Shown: piece by piece, positions 6,136 to 13,857 of the stretch
Numbering within the stretch: the stretch's first letter is position 1
Layout: every line of letters begins with the position of its first letter
Assembly: GCA_025449725.1 (NCBI GenBank)
Contig: JANWIU010000173.1
Coordinates: 1 to 16,729, forward strand
Length of the DNA: 16,729 nucleotides
Origin: Pseudobdellovibrio sp.
Lineage (GTDB): Bacteria; Bdellovibrionota; Bdellovibrionia; Bdellovibrionales; Bdellovibrionaceae
Reading direction: 5' to 3'
Made by a program: the position numbers and the translations under genes
The notes under the pieces: generated by a model
Told to the model about the DNA's origin: nothing
Databases searched by the model: none
Seen by the model: only the letters and a program-made list of their open reading frames with translations

Positions 6136-6684
6136 ATGTCAGAAACCGAAGATTCCAACTGGGGACAACTCATGACGCTCGCTCAACAGGGCGACACGCA
6201 GGCTTACAATCGCTTGCTGAGTAGCCTCGTGCCGTATATACGGAATTTTTGCATAAAGAAAGTTTCTTATCTCAACATCGCTGAAGATGTGGTGCAAGAG
6301 TCTTTGATTTCACTTCATAAATACAGACACACCTATGATGGCAGCAAACCCTTTAAACCCTGGCTTCATACTATCGTAAAGTGCAAAGCCATCGACGCCG
6401 TTCGGTCGCGGCACCGGGTTATATCCAATGAATTGCAAAATGAAGATGGCTTAAGTCAGATGTCAGCTCCTGAACACAAGGTGACTGAAGGTATGGATGT
6501 GCTGGAACTCTTAAAAAAAATCCCTGAAGAATTCAGAACACCAATAGAGTTGATGAAGCTTCAATCTCTATCGGTTGACGATGTAGCAACGAAGCTTCAG
6601 CTCAGTCCCTCTGCGGTGAAGATGCGGGTTCACAGAGGACTTAAATTATTAAAAGAGATTGCCGAAGGAAATATATATGAATAA
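6136..6684 (+). CDS. ECF-type RNA polymerase sigma factor (sigma-F/NrsF group)
   Basis: At 182 residues this has the two-domain ECF layout. Region 2 (about 12-95) includes AYNRLLSSLVPYIRNFC, the AEDVVQESLISLHKYRHTY core-binding stretch and the -10 recognition part with PWLHTIVKCKAIDAVRSRHR. Region 4 (about 120-178) includes the helix-turn-helix LSVDDVATKLQLSPSAVKMR followed by VHRGLKLLKE. Region 4 binds the -35 element. It overlaps the following NrsF-like gene by 8 nt, and that partner is expected to hold it at the membrane until a signal arrives. In Caulobacter the comparable pair responds to heavy metals such as chromate and cadmium. Its start ATG at 6136 has no clear ribosome site, and a promoter -10 lies just upstream. 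The regulon is unknown. Confidence 0.93.
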   Translation: MSETEDSNWGQLMTLAQQGDTQAYNRLLSSLVPYIRNFCIKKVSYLNIAEDVVQESLISLHKYRHTYDGSKPFKPWLHTIVKCKAIDAVRSRHRVISNELQNEDGLSQMSAPEHKVTEGMDVLELLKKIPEEFRTPIELMKLQSLSVDDVATKLQLSPSAVKMRVHRGLKLLKEIAEGNIYE

Positions 6685-7306
6685 TGCGGATTTAATTCAG
6701 CAACTTGTGAAAGATCTAAAGCCGGTGCGGACTTTGGCTCCGCTATGGCAAAGGGTATCGTTATATTTACTTGCAACTATTGGCGTGGCCCTAATTGAAA
6801 TGTTTGTGATCGCAAAAATTCATCCTGAAGTTTATCTGGCGTTCAGAAACAGCCCTATGTTCTTAATCGAAACTTTATTAATTTTAGGTACGCCGGTCAT
6901 TGCCGCTGTTGGTGCCCTTGTTTTATCTGTACCCGGAAATGAAAATAAGCAATGGTTGCAATACAGCGCCGTAGCGGTTTTCTTACTTTTTATCGGAATG
7001 AATTTGTACAATATTTTTGACCCGATCTTTCCTAATAGCATTAAGGGACATAACGATTACTGCATGCTTGATATTATCTCCCTTGGTTTTATTCCGGCAA
7101 TTTTATTGTTCCTTATTGTGCGAAAAGCAGCGCCACTTAATTGGAAGTGGCTAAGCGGTTTGATCACCCTAGGTGCTTATGCTCCACTGGTAGCCGTGCA
7201 GCAGGTGACCTGTATGGCCAGTGGCCCGCATGTTTTATTGGCGCATATAACGCCGGTATTATTAATGAGTGTTGCCATTTATTATTTGGGCCGCAAATTT
7301 ATCTAA
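6677..7306 (+). CDS. nrsF: NrsF-like (DUF1109) six-helix anti-sigma regulator
   Basis: The start chosen is ATG 6677, because AAGGAA (6665-6670) is well spaced from it; a TTG 18 nt earlier has no ribosome site. The resulting 209-residue protein has a short cytosolic N-terminus (DLIQQLVKDLKPVRTL, the expected sigma-binding end) and about six membrane helices near 27-46, 60-84, 93-115, 130-149, 158-177 and 185-205. Two cysteines, C129 (NDYCMLD) and C179 (QQVTCMASGP), sit at nearly the same positions as the two conserved cysteines that sense chromate and cadmium in Caulobacter NrsF. This supports the NrsF/DUF1109 assignment, made from layout and context rather than a search. It overlaps the sigma gene by 8 nt, so translation is probably coupled. 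Confidence 0.85.
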   Translation: MNNADLIQQLVKDLKPVRTLAPLWQRVSLYLLATIGVALIEMFVIAKIHPEVYLAFRNSPMFLIETLLILGTPVIAAVGALVLSVPGNENKQWLQYSAVAVFLLFIGMNLYNIFDPIFPNSIKGHNDYCMLDIISLGFIPAILLFLIVRKAAPLNWKWLSGLITLGAYAPLVAVQQVTCMASGPHVLLAHITPVLLMSVAIYYLGRKFI

Positions 7307-7312
7307 AACGGG

Positions 7313-8023
7313 TTAGGCAGCAACTTCCATTTCTCTGACCAGTCTTTGTAGAGTCGATTTTATTTCTCTGTTTTTTTCAGTAAACTGTAAACCGATTCCT
7401 GCCGGGTACATTCCCTGACGGTGAGTCTTCCTTACGATCTTTGCTTCGCAGCGCACCTTTAAGATTTCATTGAAGTGCAAATCAATTTCAATACGTTCAC
7501 CAACTTCGTAATTTCTGAATTCTTCTTTGCCGACATCTTGTAAAAACATGCCCGATTCTGAAATGTCAAAGGCACGGATATCCAGTGGCTTTCCACGAAG
7601 CTTTTTAAGAGTTACCGGAATATGAATTTTTTTTCTGGCTGCTACATTCCACCATTTTAACTTTGGATTTCGTAAAACAGTAAAGGCATTTTTTTCAAGT
7701 AAGGTGCAGCAGATCATTGCGAAGCCAAAGCTGGCTATCGAGGTTTGCATCATAGAAAAATCAAACCCGACACGGCCGACCCACCAGTTGTTGAAAACAA
7801 CGGTCGCAAACGTCATCGGTATCAGCAGGCGAAGACTATTGTGTACATGAAATACAGATAAGGCAGTTAGAACACATAAGAATGACATGACTGCATTTAA
7901 CACGGTCAGCGATCTAAAAAAACTTTCAAAATCCGAAAGATAGGCGGCTTGCGCAGGTACGCTGAGGCCTACGGCAACTAAAACAAGGCTAAATAGGGTT
8001 ATCGCAAATGGACGATTCTTCAT
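7313..8023 (-). CDS. Membrane-anchored PilZ domain protein with degenerate RxxxR motif
   Basis: The N-terminal 110 residues are mostly hydrophobic, with helices or a signal peptide near 5-25, 42-60, 64-82 and 93-110. A linker (NPKLKWWNVAARKK) leads to a cytosolic PilZ barrel at about 124-230. The DxSxxG motif is present (D153-I-S155-E-S-G158). The RxxxR motif is incomplete: R130 is there, but position 126 is N, so c-di-GMP affinity may be weak or lost, as in PilZ proteins that act by protein contact. Strands such as IEIDLHFNEILKVRCEAKIV and the closing GIGLQF fit the fold. Its ATG overlaps the lytic transglycosylase stop as ATGA, and GAGGAGA precedes it, so the two genes form an operon with this one second. 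It converges with nrsF, 6 nt apart. Confidence 0.88.
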   Translation of the reverse strand: MKNRPFAITLFSLVLVAVGLSVPAQAAYLSDFESFFRSLTVLNAVMSFLCVLTALSVFHVHNSLRLLIPMTFATVVFNNWWVGRVGFDFSMMQTSIASFGFAMICCTLLEKNAFTVLRNPKLKWWNVAARKKIHIPVTLKKLRGKPLDIRAFDISESGMFLQDVGKEEFRNYEVGERIEIDLHFNEILKVRCEAKIVRKTHRQGMYPAGIGLQFTEKNREIKSTLQRLVREMEVAA

Positions 8024-9096
8024 TGTTTCTCCTCATCTGGAGCTGAAAAGTGGTAACAGTAGCTGGACACACTGTTAACGTATTTAAAAGCTTCTTTAAG
8101 ATCGTTATCCTCAAGCCAATCTTCACCGTTGGCTTTGATTTTATTTTTTACTCTCAGTGCGCCGGAGTTGTAGCTTGCCAGTACAACCGACGTTAGTGAA
8201 ATATTCGGATGTTGGCCCAGCAATTTCTTATTTTCTTCGGAACTCCAGTAATCTATTAAGTAGTTCAGATACAAAGCGCCGCCTTCAATAGCCTGCGGAG
8301 GATTCAAACGCCAGTCTACGGTTTGATTAATAGTTCGGTTTGATATCAGTTGGCTGACAGTTAAAAAGTCAAGTTCATCAATGAGCGGGTCGCTGCGCCA
8401 GTCAGGCCGCATTTTTTTGATTTCTTCTTCAGCGGGGCCCGTAATTTGAGTTAAGCCAACGGCTTTGGCATAACTGACTCTGTTGGATTTAAAACCGGAT
8501 TCCTGCGCAATAAGCCCCGCCAGCAAAGAAGGATTTAACTGCTGTTCCTTAGCTGTCGTGTTGATGGAGTTTATGATCGCCTTTGCGGGTTTAAAAGGCT
8601 TGGTAGTAACCAGTGCAAAGTCATCTTTCAAAAAGCAAACGGGCGGTAAATAAGCCACGCGGGAATACAGTCCGTCTTTTTCGGCTCGCCAAAAAACATT
8701 TATGTTATGGTGCTTGTCGGGTTTTAAATACAGTCTATTAAAAATGTATTGAATAGCACTGTCGGCACTTTTTTTAATAGATGTTGATTTCAAAAACGTA
8801 TTGGTAACGTCTTTATTATTGTAAGTAACTTTGATGTCAGATGATAAGGCCTTTTGCTTCTTTAAATTAAACTTTAAAACAAAGTCAGACTCCTTATGCA
8901 GGACCTGGCGCTTTGGGGAAATTGAAAACTCGCTGGCCGGCATCTCGGCCGATTTAAAAAAGATAGGATCGCCATCTCCTGACCAGACCTCCACACCACC
9001 GAACGGTGAGGTGGGGCCGGCACAGGCGCAAAAAAGCAGGCCGATAAAGGGGGCGGTCATCTTGACGCCTGTTACAATTACTTCCTTGTATTGCAT
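8020..9096 (-). CDS. SLT-type lytic transglycosylase lipoprotein
   Basis: The C-terminal half (about 175-345) is a lysozyme-like SLT domain: SLLAGLIAQESGF with catalytic E199, AVGLTQITG, a middle segment ending IEGGALYLNYLI, and ASYNSGALRVK. Such enzymes cleave the MurNAc-GlcNAc bond of peptidoglycan and leave a 1,6-anhydro end. The N-terminus has K4 and K12, a hydrophobic core and FCAC (C25 as the likely lipid-modified cysteine), pointing to a periplasm-facing lipoprotein. Residues 40-160 look like a beta-rich accessory domain (DFVLKFNLKK, DIKVTYNNKDVTNTF). ATG 9096 is chosen because it supplies the basic n-region; ATG 9060, with AGGCG upstream, would also keep the lipobox and is a serious alternative. 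It is the first gene of an operon with the membrane PilZ protein. Confidence 0.9.
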   Translation of the reverse strand: MQYKEVIVTGVKMTAPFIGLLFCACAGPTSPFGGVEVWSGDGDPIFFKSAEMPASEFSISPKRQVLHKESDFVLKFNLKKQKALSSDIKVTYNNKDVTNTFLKSTSIKKSADSAIQYIFNRLYLKPDKHHNINVFWRAEKDGLYSRVAYLPPVCFLKDDFALVTTKPFKPAKAIINSINTTAKEQQLNPSLLAGLIAQESGFKSNRVSYAKAVGLTQITGPAEEEIKKMRPDWRSDPLIDELDFLTVSQLISNRTINQTVDWRLNPPQAIEGGALYLNYLIDYWSSEENKKLLGQHPNISLTSVVLASYNSGALRVKNKIKANGEDWLEDNDLKEAFKYVNSVSSYCYHFSAPDEEKQ

Positions 9097-9220
9097 TCTT
9101 CTAATTTAACACAAGTGCCTTGTACAAAAAAATTTTAGTAACGAGAACGAGTCAAAATGACCTGTTAAAAAATGCTTGTTTTAAATGTTTGTTATTGTGT
9201 GAAATGTTTAGACAGTATTA

Positions 9221-9949
9221 TTAAATGTCCAGATCCGTCAGTTTCAAGTCGCGGACATCAATAACTTTATTAAAGCGGTCAGGGATTGTGCTGGTTACCG
9301 TAACCGGCTTTTTAGTGAAAGGGTGAATGAATTGTAACTGATAGGCGTGCAACATCAGTTCTTTAAATTTTGAATTTGCGGGGCCATATTTGGCATCGCC
9401 TACAACGGGGTGCTTCAGTTCAGCCATGTGAACCCGGATTTGATTCTTCTTGCCTGTCAGTAAGTTAATTTTGACAGCGCTGAATTTGTCTGAATTTTTT
9501 AAAACTTCATATTCAGTTCTGGCCAGCTTCCCTTTCTGGCTGTCCTGGCTGGAATGCACATGATACTCTTCGTCTTCTTCAAGATAACTTTCGATGAGGC
9601 CGGTTTTATTCTCCAGTTGACCGTGCACAAGTGTCAGATAATTCTTTTTAAATTTAGACCAGTTGTTTTTTAAGAATTGCTGAGCCTCTTCAGTCTTAGC
9701 AAAAAGCATAACTCCTGAAGTGGCCTGATCAAGACGATGAACCACATAGACCACCTTGGTTGCCTTCGGGTTTCCTTTACGTATGTAATAATTGAGATCG
9801 CTATGGACCGTTGCATCTTTATTCCATAAAGCCGCTACACTTAGTTTGCCGGCCTGTTTGTCGACGATGATCAGGTCGCGGTCCTCGTGGATGATTTCAA
9901 AACCCTGAGGGCGGTACTTTTTGGGAATAACGGGCTTTTGCAATTGCAT
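9221..9949 (-). CDS. RluA-family RNA pseudouridine synthase
   Basis: The family signature HRLDQATSGVMLFAKT contains the catalytic aspartate D74, which attacks the uridine C1'. Other blocks match: FEIIHEDRDLIIVDKQAG, KKNYLTLVHGQ, ARTEYEVL, LLTGKKNQIRVHMAELKHPV and GDAKYG, with LMLHAYQLQFIHP near the end. At 242 residues it lacks an N-terminal S4 domain and so resembles the shorter RluA/TruC-type enzymes that modify 23S rRNA or tRNA; the exact target cannot be set from sequence. It is cytosolic. The ATG at 9949 is preceded by CAGGGC, a weak ribosome site. It lies 124 nt upstream of the transglycosylase/PilZ pair on the same strand and may be a separate transcript. Confidence 0.93.
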   Translation of the reverse strand: MQLQKPVIPKKYRPQGFEIIHEDRDLIIVDKQAGKLSVAALWNKDATVHSDLNYYIRKGNPKATKVVYVVHRLDQATSGVMLFAKTEEAQQFLKNNWSKFKKNYLTLVHGQLENKTGLIESYLEEDEEYHVHSSQDSQKGKLARTEYEVLKNSDKFSAVKINLLTGKKNQIRVHMAELKHPVVGDAKYGPANSKFKELMLHAYQLQFIHPFTKKPVTVTSTIPDRFNKVIDVRDLKLTDLDI

Positions 9950-10030
9950 GCCCTGAAGTACACGTATGCAGGCTTAACTTCAAGTATTTTTCTGCTTCAT
10001 TTAACCCGATAACTTAGTTAAAGTCTTCAG

Positions 10031-11308
10031 GTGAAAATTTCTAGAATTTTACATGCAGGTTATGTTTTTGAAAGTGGAGCTACTCAAATTATATTTGACC
10101 CCATTTTTGAAAATCCTTTCAGCAGGAACTGCTTTTCCTATCCGGCGGTGCAGTTCGACTATCAGCAAATCATCGGGCTTACGCCTTCAGCCATTTTTAT
10201 TTCTCACTACCACGATGATCATTGTTCTTTTGAAAGCTTACAGCATCTAAACCGTCAAACTCCGCTTTACGTCTATTGCCATCATGAAGAAATTTTTGAT
10301 TTACTGCGAGAGCTGGGGTTTAAAAATGTAGTTCATTGCTATACCGATGAATCAGTTATTGTCGGTGCGTTTGAAGTCATTCCGCGGCTGGCCCTTGATG
10401 CGGATGTCGATTCTATATTTCAGATTAAAGCTGAAGATTTAAATATCTTAAACGTGGTAGATGCCTGGATAGATCCAGCGGCCCTTAAAAAGTTAGCCGG
10501 ATGCACTTGGGATATGGTTCTATGGCCCTTTCAAACCATGCGAGAAACAGAAGTCATAGCGCCTGAGCTGGCTTTACCCGCAGAGCTGCCTCAGGAATGG
10601 TTGGAACAGCTAGAAATTTTAAACCCAAGGTACATTGTTCCCAGTTCTTGCCAGTTTATTCACGAAGAGTGGTCGTGGTACCGTAAATCCTACTTTCCGA
10701 TTTCTTACCGGCGATTTCAAACAGAAGTGGAAGCCTACCTGCCGTCTTCAAAGGTTTATCGCATGAATCCCGGAATGTCAGTCGAGCTTACAAAAACTCA
10801 GCTTAGGCCCGCTGTCGCATTACCATGGGTGTTGCCGATGGGGCCACAAGATGTTGACTACGACTATGATCCGCAGGCGGTTCCGGCGCTTACTTCTGAA
10901 GTTGCAAAACATTTTTGCGCATTAACTGAAGATCAAAAACAGCATGTCTTAGACTTTTGTAAAAAAGATTTAATTGAAAAGTATCTTGAGTTTAACCCTG
11001 AATGGAATGCGCAATGGAAGCTAGTGCTTTACGATCACAAAGGTGAATCCGTTTGCTTATGTTACCAGTTTCAGAACGGTCAGATAAAAATACTAAAAGA
11101 AGTCGAAACTGCTTGGGTAACCGAAGTTCCTATAGCAAAAGTATTTGCAGCCTTAGAAGAAGGCGAGGCCCTGAGTTCGATGTATTTGCGTATGCGCGGA
11201 ATGCCCTTTGATAATATTTTTGAAGATCCGCTGGTTGCAACGCTATTTAGCGGAGACTACTTTTCTTATCAAAAAAATCAATTAAAGAAAATTATAAGCC
11301 GGAACTAA
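10031..11308 (+). CDS. Metallo-beta-lactamase-fold hydrolase with uncharacterised C-terminal domain
   Basis: Residues 1-260 are an MBL-fold domain: an opening strand ISRILHAGYVFE, IIFDPIF with D23, and the metal motif SHYHDDH (H59-x-H61-x-D63-H64). A later cysteine/histidine region (SSCQFIHEEWSW) and the closing NPGMSVEL complete the fold. The layout resembles UlaG-like and CMP-sialate-hydroxylase-like MBL proteins rather than beta-lactamases. Residues about 300-425 form a second domain (KWDL-like strand WKLVLYDHKGESVCLCYQF, then IAKVFAALEEGEALSSMYLR) that faintly recalls SCP2-like domains; this is uncertain. No signal peptide. The start is GTG 10031, needed to include the first strand; there is no clear ribosome site. 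Substrate unknown. It converges with the RhlE-like helicase gene, 26 nt apart. Confidence 0.88.
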   Translation: MKISRILHAGYVFESGATQIIFDPIFENPFSRNCFSYPAVQFDYQQIIGLTPSAIFISHYHDDHCSFESLQHLNRQTPLYVYCHHEEIFDLLRELGFKNVVHCYTDESVIVGAFEVIPRLALDADVDSIFQIKAEDLNILNVVDAWIDPAALKKLAGCTWDMVLWPFQTMRETEVIAPELALPAELPQEWLEQLEILNPRYIVPSSCQFIHEEWSWYRKSYFPISYRRFQTEVEAYLPSSKVYRMNPGMSVELTKTQLRPAVALPWVLPMGPQDVDYDYDPQAVPALTSEVAKHFCALTEDQKQHVLDFCKKDLIEKYLEFNPEWNAQWKLVLYDHKGESVCLCYQFQNGQIKILKEVETAWVTEVPIAKVFAALEEGEALSSMYLRMRGMPFDNIFEDPLVATLFSGDYFSYQKNQLKKIISRN

Positions 11309-11334
11309 CTTTCTATCTCCTAAGAAGTCCGGGC

Positions 11335-12570
11335 TTAAACTTTTTTTCGACGCTTTGCCAATTTGTGAGCGGTTTCTTCGCGTTCAATCATATCGGCAAT
11401 GGATTCCGTTATGTTTGCTTTTTTTGGCTCTTCAAGGTGACCACGGTGCACTTTCAGCACAGGGATTTTGGTTTGAATGAATTCTTCTATTGCTTCCAGT
11501 TTTTCTCTTTCTTCATTGAAGCTGTAAAAAGAGATAGCTGTTCCTTTATCAAAGCCACGGCCGGTACGGCCCACACGATGGACGTAGTTTTCAGGCTCGT
11601 CAGGGATGTCGTAATTAATAACGTGAGAGACTTTCGGTAAATCAATTCCGCGCGCTGTTACGTCGGTGGCTATTAAATAACCGGAAGGCTTCTTTCTGAA
11701 TTGTTCCAGGTTAAGCTCGCGGTCCGCTTGCTCCATGCCGCCGTGAATGCACTCGGCAACAATTTCGTTTTTCTCTAAGTGCGCCCAAACGCGTTCTGCC
11801 CTGACCTGTGTTCTGACAAAAATAATACACTTGGCTTCGGGATTTCCTAAAATAAAATTCACCAACAAATGGCGCTTTTCAGTCATGTCTACTTTTACGA
11901 TAGAATGGGTTACATTTTTTGAAACCATTTTTTCCGGCGACACCTGAATTCTTAAAGCGGTCGAGCTAATTTGCGAGTAAGCAAGTTTTTTGATTTTCGG
12001 GTTTATCGTAGCAGAAAAGAACAGCGTCTGATGACGTTGCAATAATTTTCGTTTAATGGATTCGATGTCATCAATAAATCCCAGGTCCAGCATGTGATCC
12101 GCTTCATCTAAAACCAGAACACTGACTTTTGAAATATCAACGTGCTTCTGACTGATAAGATCAAACATTCGTCCCGGAGTAGCGATTAGAATATCTATTC
12201 CGCCGGCCAATTGATTAATTTGCGGGTCTTGTTCAACGCCGCCGTAAATAGCATAACTGGAAGCTTTGGTGTGACGTGACAGCTTCGCGAAAACTTCACC
12301 GATTTGTTTTGCCAGCTCGCGAGTAGGTACCATCACCAGGCATTTAATGCCGCTGCTGCGTTTGCTGGTTTTGTATTGGTGAATGCTGTTAATAATCGGA
12401 ATCGCGAAGGCTGCGGTTTTGCCGCTGCCTGTCTGTGCAATGGCCAAAACGTCTTCACCGTTCATAATAGCAGGGATGGCTTTATACTGAATATCCGTTG
12501 TACGAAAGTAACCGTTCTTAATCAGGTTATCTTTAATTTCATCCGCGATGTGGAACTTTTCAAATTTCAT
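11335..12570 (-). CDS. rhlE: RhlE-like DEAD-box RNA helicase
   Basis: All DEAD-box motifs are present in order: Q motif region (FRTTDIQYKAIP), motif I AQTGSGKT (45-52), Ia PTRELAKQ, Ib TPGR, motif II DEAD (155-158), motif III SAT (186-188), then domain 2 with CIIFVRTQ, ATDVTARGID and YVHRVGRTGRG. It unwinds RNA or RNA-protein contacts with ATP, usually in ribosome assembly or mRNA decay. At 411 residues it is the core with only a short basic end (KLAKRRKKV), as in RhlE/SrmB-type enzymes. It starts 4 nt after the S4-like gene, making it the last gene of a three-gene operon. The assignment to RhlE rather than another subfamily is by overall resemblance. Confidence 0.94.
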   Translation of the reverse strand: MKFEKFHIADEIKDNLIKNGYFRTTDIQYKAIPAIMNGEDVLAIAQTGSGKTAAFAIPIINSIHQYKTSKRSSGIKCLVMVPTRELAKQIGEVFAKLSRHTKASSYAIYGGVEQDPQINQLAGGIDILIATPGRMFDLISQKHVDISKVSVLVLDEADHMLDLGFIDDIESIKRKLLQRHQTLFFSATINPKIKKLAYSQISSTALRIQVSPEKMVSKNVTHSIVKVDMTEKRHLLVNFILGNPEAKCIIFVRTQVRAERVWAHLEKNEIVAECIHGGMEQADRELNLEQFRKKPSGYLIATDVTARGIDLPKVSHVINYDIPDEPENYVHRVGRTGRGFDKGTAISFYSFNEEREKLEAIEEFIQTKIPVLKVHRGHLEEPKKANITESIADMIEREETAHKLAKRRKKV

Positions 12571-12574
12571 ACAA

Positions 12575-12847
12575 CTAAGCTTTCTTCTGATTGAATCCGA
12601 TAATATCCACGTAGGTTATTCCTTTTGCTACGGCAGACGATGGACGGGCATTCTGCCCTTTGATTTGGATCTTTCCGCCGTTGAACAAGTCTTTAAACTG
12701 AGTTCTGGAAATTTCACGCAGATCCAGGTTTTCGTTCTGGGCTTTGATCGCTGCCAACAGTACGGTGTCCAGGCGTTTTTCCGCCCGGAAAAGTTCCAGT
12801 GTTATACGAATTGAATTTGCAGGCTGTGGGGGAATATTATCTTTCAT
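12575..12847 (-). CDS. Small S4-like RNA-binding protein
   Basis: The start is set at ATG 12847, preceded by GGAG at seven bases; an upstream in-frame ATG at 12928 would put 27 poor residues inside the previous gene. The 90-residue product has the S4 pattern at about 24-82: RLDTVLLAA, then ISRTQFKDLFNGGKIQIKGQ with the usual helix-turn and IKG-type hairpin, and ITYVDI. S4 domains bind structured RNA in ribosomal proteins, pseudouridine synthases and Hsp15. The charged insertion KAQNENLDLRE before the second helix is slightly longer than usual. It overlaps the upstream putative peptidase gene by 11 nt and is 4 nt from the helicase, so translation is coupled. A ribosome-associated role with the helicase is inference. 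Confidence 0.78.
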   Translation of the reverse strand: MKDNIPPQPANSIRITLELFRAEKRLDTVLLAAIKAQNENLDLREISRTQFKDLFNGGKIQIKGQNARPSSAVAKGITYVDIIGFNQKKA

Positions 12848-13724
12848 TGTTTGCTCCGGCGATTTCACTAAGTGAAGTAATGAGTTCTGACAGTTCTGGT
12901 TTATTTTTAATAAGTTGCAAGTAATCAAAGTCTAAAGCTTGTTCAACAGGGGTGTTGACTCCATTTACCCGTAAGTACATCTCGGTCGTGGTGTACCTGA
13001 AGCGCGGGTTTAAATTAAAACAATTTTTTACCAGCGATTTCAGTGCAGCGGTGTCGGCATTTTTTAAGTTGGCAACTTCAAGGATATTTTTTAAATCCGT
13101 ATCGGCCATTTTTTCATTTAAAAAATTTGAATGAACATAGCCAAGCAAAAGAAATTTAAAGACTCTGACTGCGCCGGATTTTTCTATAGCTTTTTTAAGG
13201 TGAGTGCGGTCTTCGAATGCGGTAAAGTAAGAGTTCACTTCCAGAAAGTTTCGGCATGCGGGATCAGAAGCATCAGCAATGGCAAAGAATTCGCAAGTAT
13301 TGGCAAAAGACTCTTCAATTAAAAGTGCAGTAAGACGAACTTGCAAGTCAGTCATTTTAACGTTTTGACGTAATGAATGGGCAATAGCGTGACAGCTTTC
13401 ATGAAAAACGAAATTTGGCTTTAAGTTATCCACGACGTGGTCCCATTCGAGTTCGCCGGCCTTTAAATTCAGCGCCTTAAGTGCAGTCACATTGTCGATA
13501 TACGGAATTATTTTGGTAGCCATCAGATTTTCAAGCTGGCTCATTGGGAAGGCTAAATAGTTGGCGTCGGGTTTATCTGAATAGGTAAAGCCGAGGCTTA
13601 AAGATTTTTTTCTAACAGCTTCGTAAATTCCGACATTTTGAATAAGGAAACTATCGCCAAAATTAGACGCAAGACCCGCCTGTGGGGCTTCAAAATGCTT
13701 TAGCAACATGGACGATAGTTTCAT
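12837..13724 (-). CDS. Putative HExxH metallopeptidase of unknown family
   Basis: I do not recognise a named family. The key feature is FHESCHAIAHS, an HExxH zinc motif (H108-E109-S-C-H112), followed 25 residues later by IEESFANTCE, where E138 in an ExxxN pattern could be the third ligand, as in gluzincins. The surrounding sequence is helical, as expected. The N-terminus is ordinary cytosolic (MKLSSMLLKHFEAPQ) with no signal peptide, so it would act inside the cell. The C-terminal third (NCFNLNPRFRYTTTEMYLRV and after) is unassigned. The start ATG at 13724 lacks a clear ribosome site; M6 at 13709 is possible. It is the first gene of an operon with the S4-like and RhlE-like genes, and diverges from the exonuclease gene. 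Peptidase activity is inferred from motif only. Confidence 0.72.
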   Translation of the reverse strand: MKLSSMLLKHFEAPQAGLASNFGDSFLIQNVGIYEAVRKKSLSLGFTYSDKPDANYLAFPMSQLENLMATKIIPYIDNVTALKALNLKAGELEWDHVVDNLKPNFVFHESCHAIAHSLRQNVKMTDLQVRLTALLIEESFANTCEFFAIADASDPACRNFLEVNSYFTAFEDRTHLKKAIEKSGAVRVFKFLLLGYVHSNFLNEKMADTDLKNILEVANLKNADTAALKSLVKNCFNLNPRFRYTTTEMYLRVNGVNTPVEQALDFDYLQLIKNKPELSELITSLSEIAGANNER

Positions 13725-13752
13725 TCGGGGCGAGATTACGATATGCAGGCCT

Positions 13753-13782
13753 TTGGCACATCTATTTTCTTAAAAATATAAC
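13753..13782 (+). promoter_or_regulatory. Sigma-70 type promoter for the exonuclease gene
   Basis: TTGGCA (13753-13758), an 18-bp spacer and TATAAC (13777-13782) each differ from consensus by one base. The predicted start near 13789 gives a leader of about 70 nt to the TTG start at 13858. It lies in the divergent gap between the putative peptidase and exonuclease genes. Confidence 0.5.
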
Positions 13783-13857
13783 TTTTACAGGCAGTTAGGG
13801 CTGTTTTAACTACAACTTTTGTTTAAGTCCGGTAATATTGAGATTAAGGCGATAAAT

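Noticed and set aside
6659..6676. Earlier TTG start for the NrsF-like protein
   Set aside because: It has no ribosome site, and the AAGGAA that would serve ATG 6677 lies inside this extension.
11296..11336. Hairpin (AAGCCGGA / TCCGGGCTT) between the MBL-fold and RhlE-like genes as a terminator
   Set aside because: The stem has a bulge and a 24-nt loop, and the T run is separated from the stem by several bases; too weak to list.
11365..12594. Long open frames opposite the RhlE-like helicase
   Set aside because: They are antisense to a gene with all DEAD-box motifs, lack ribosome sites and have cysteine/phenylalanine-rich composition typical of mirror frames.
13819..13857. Earlier TTG start for the exonuclease
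   Set aside because: No ribosome site before 13819, while AAGG is well spaced before TTG 13858, and the added residues are outside the exonuclease domain.
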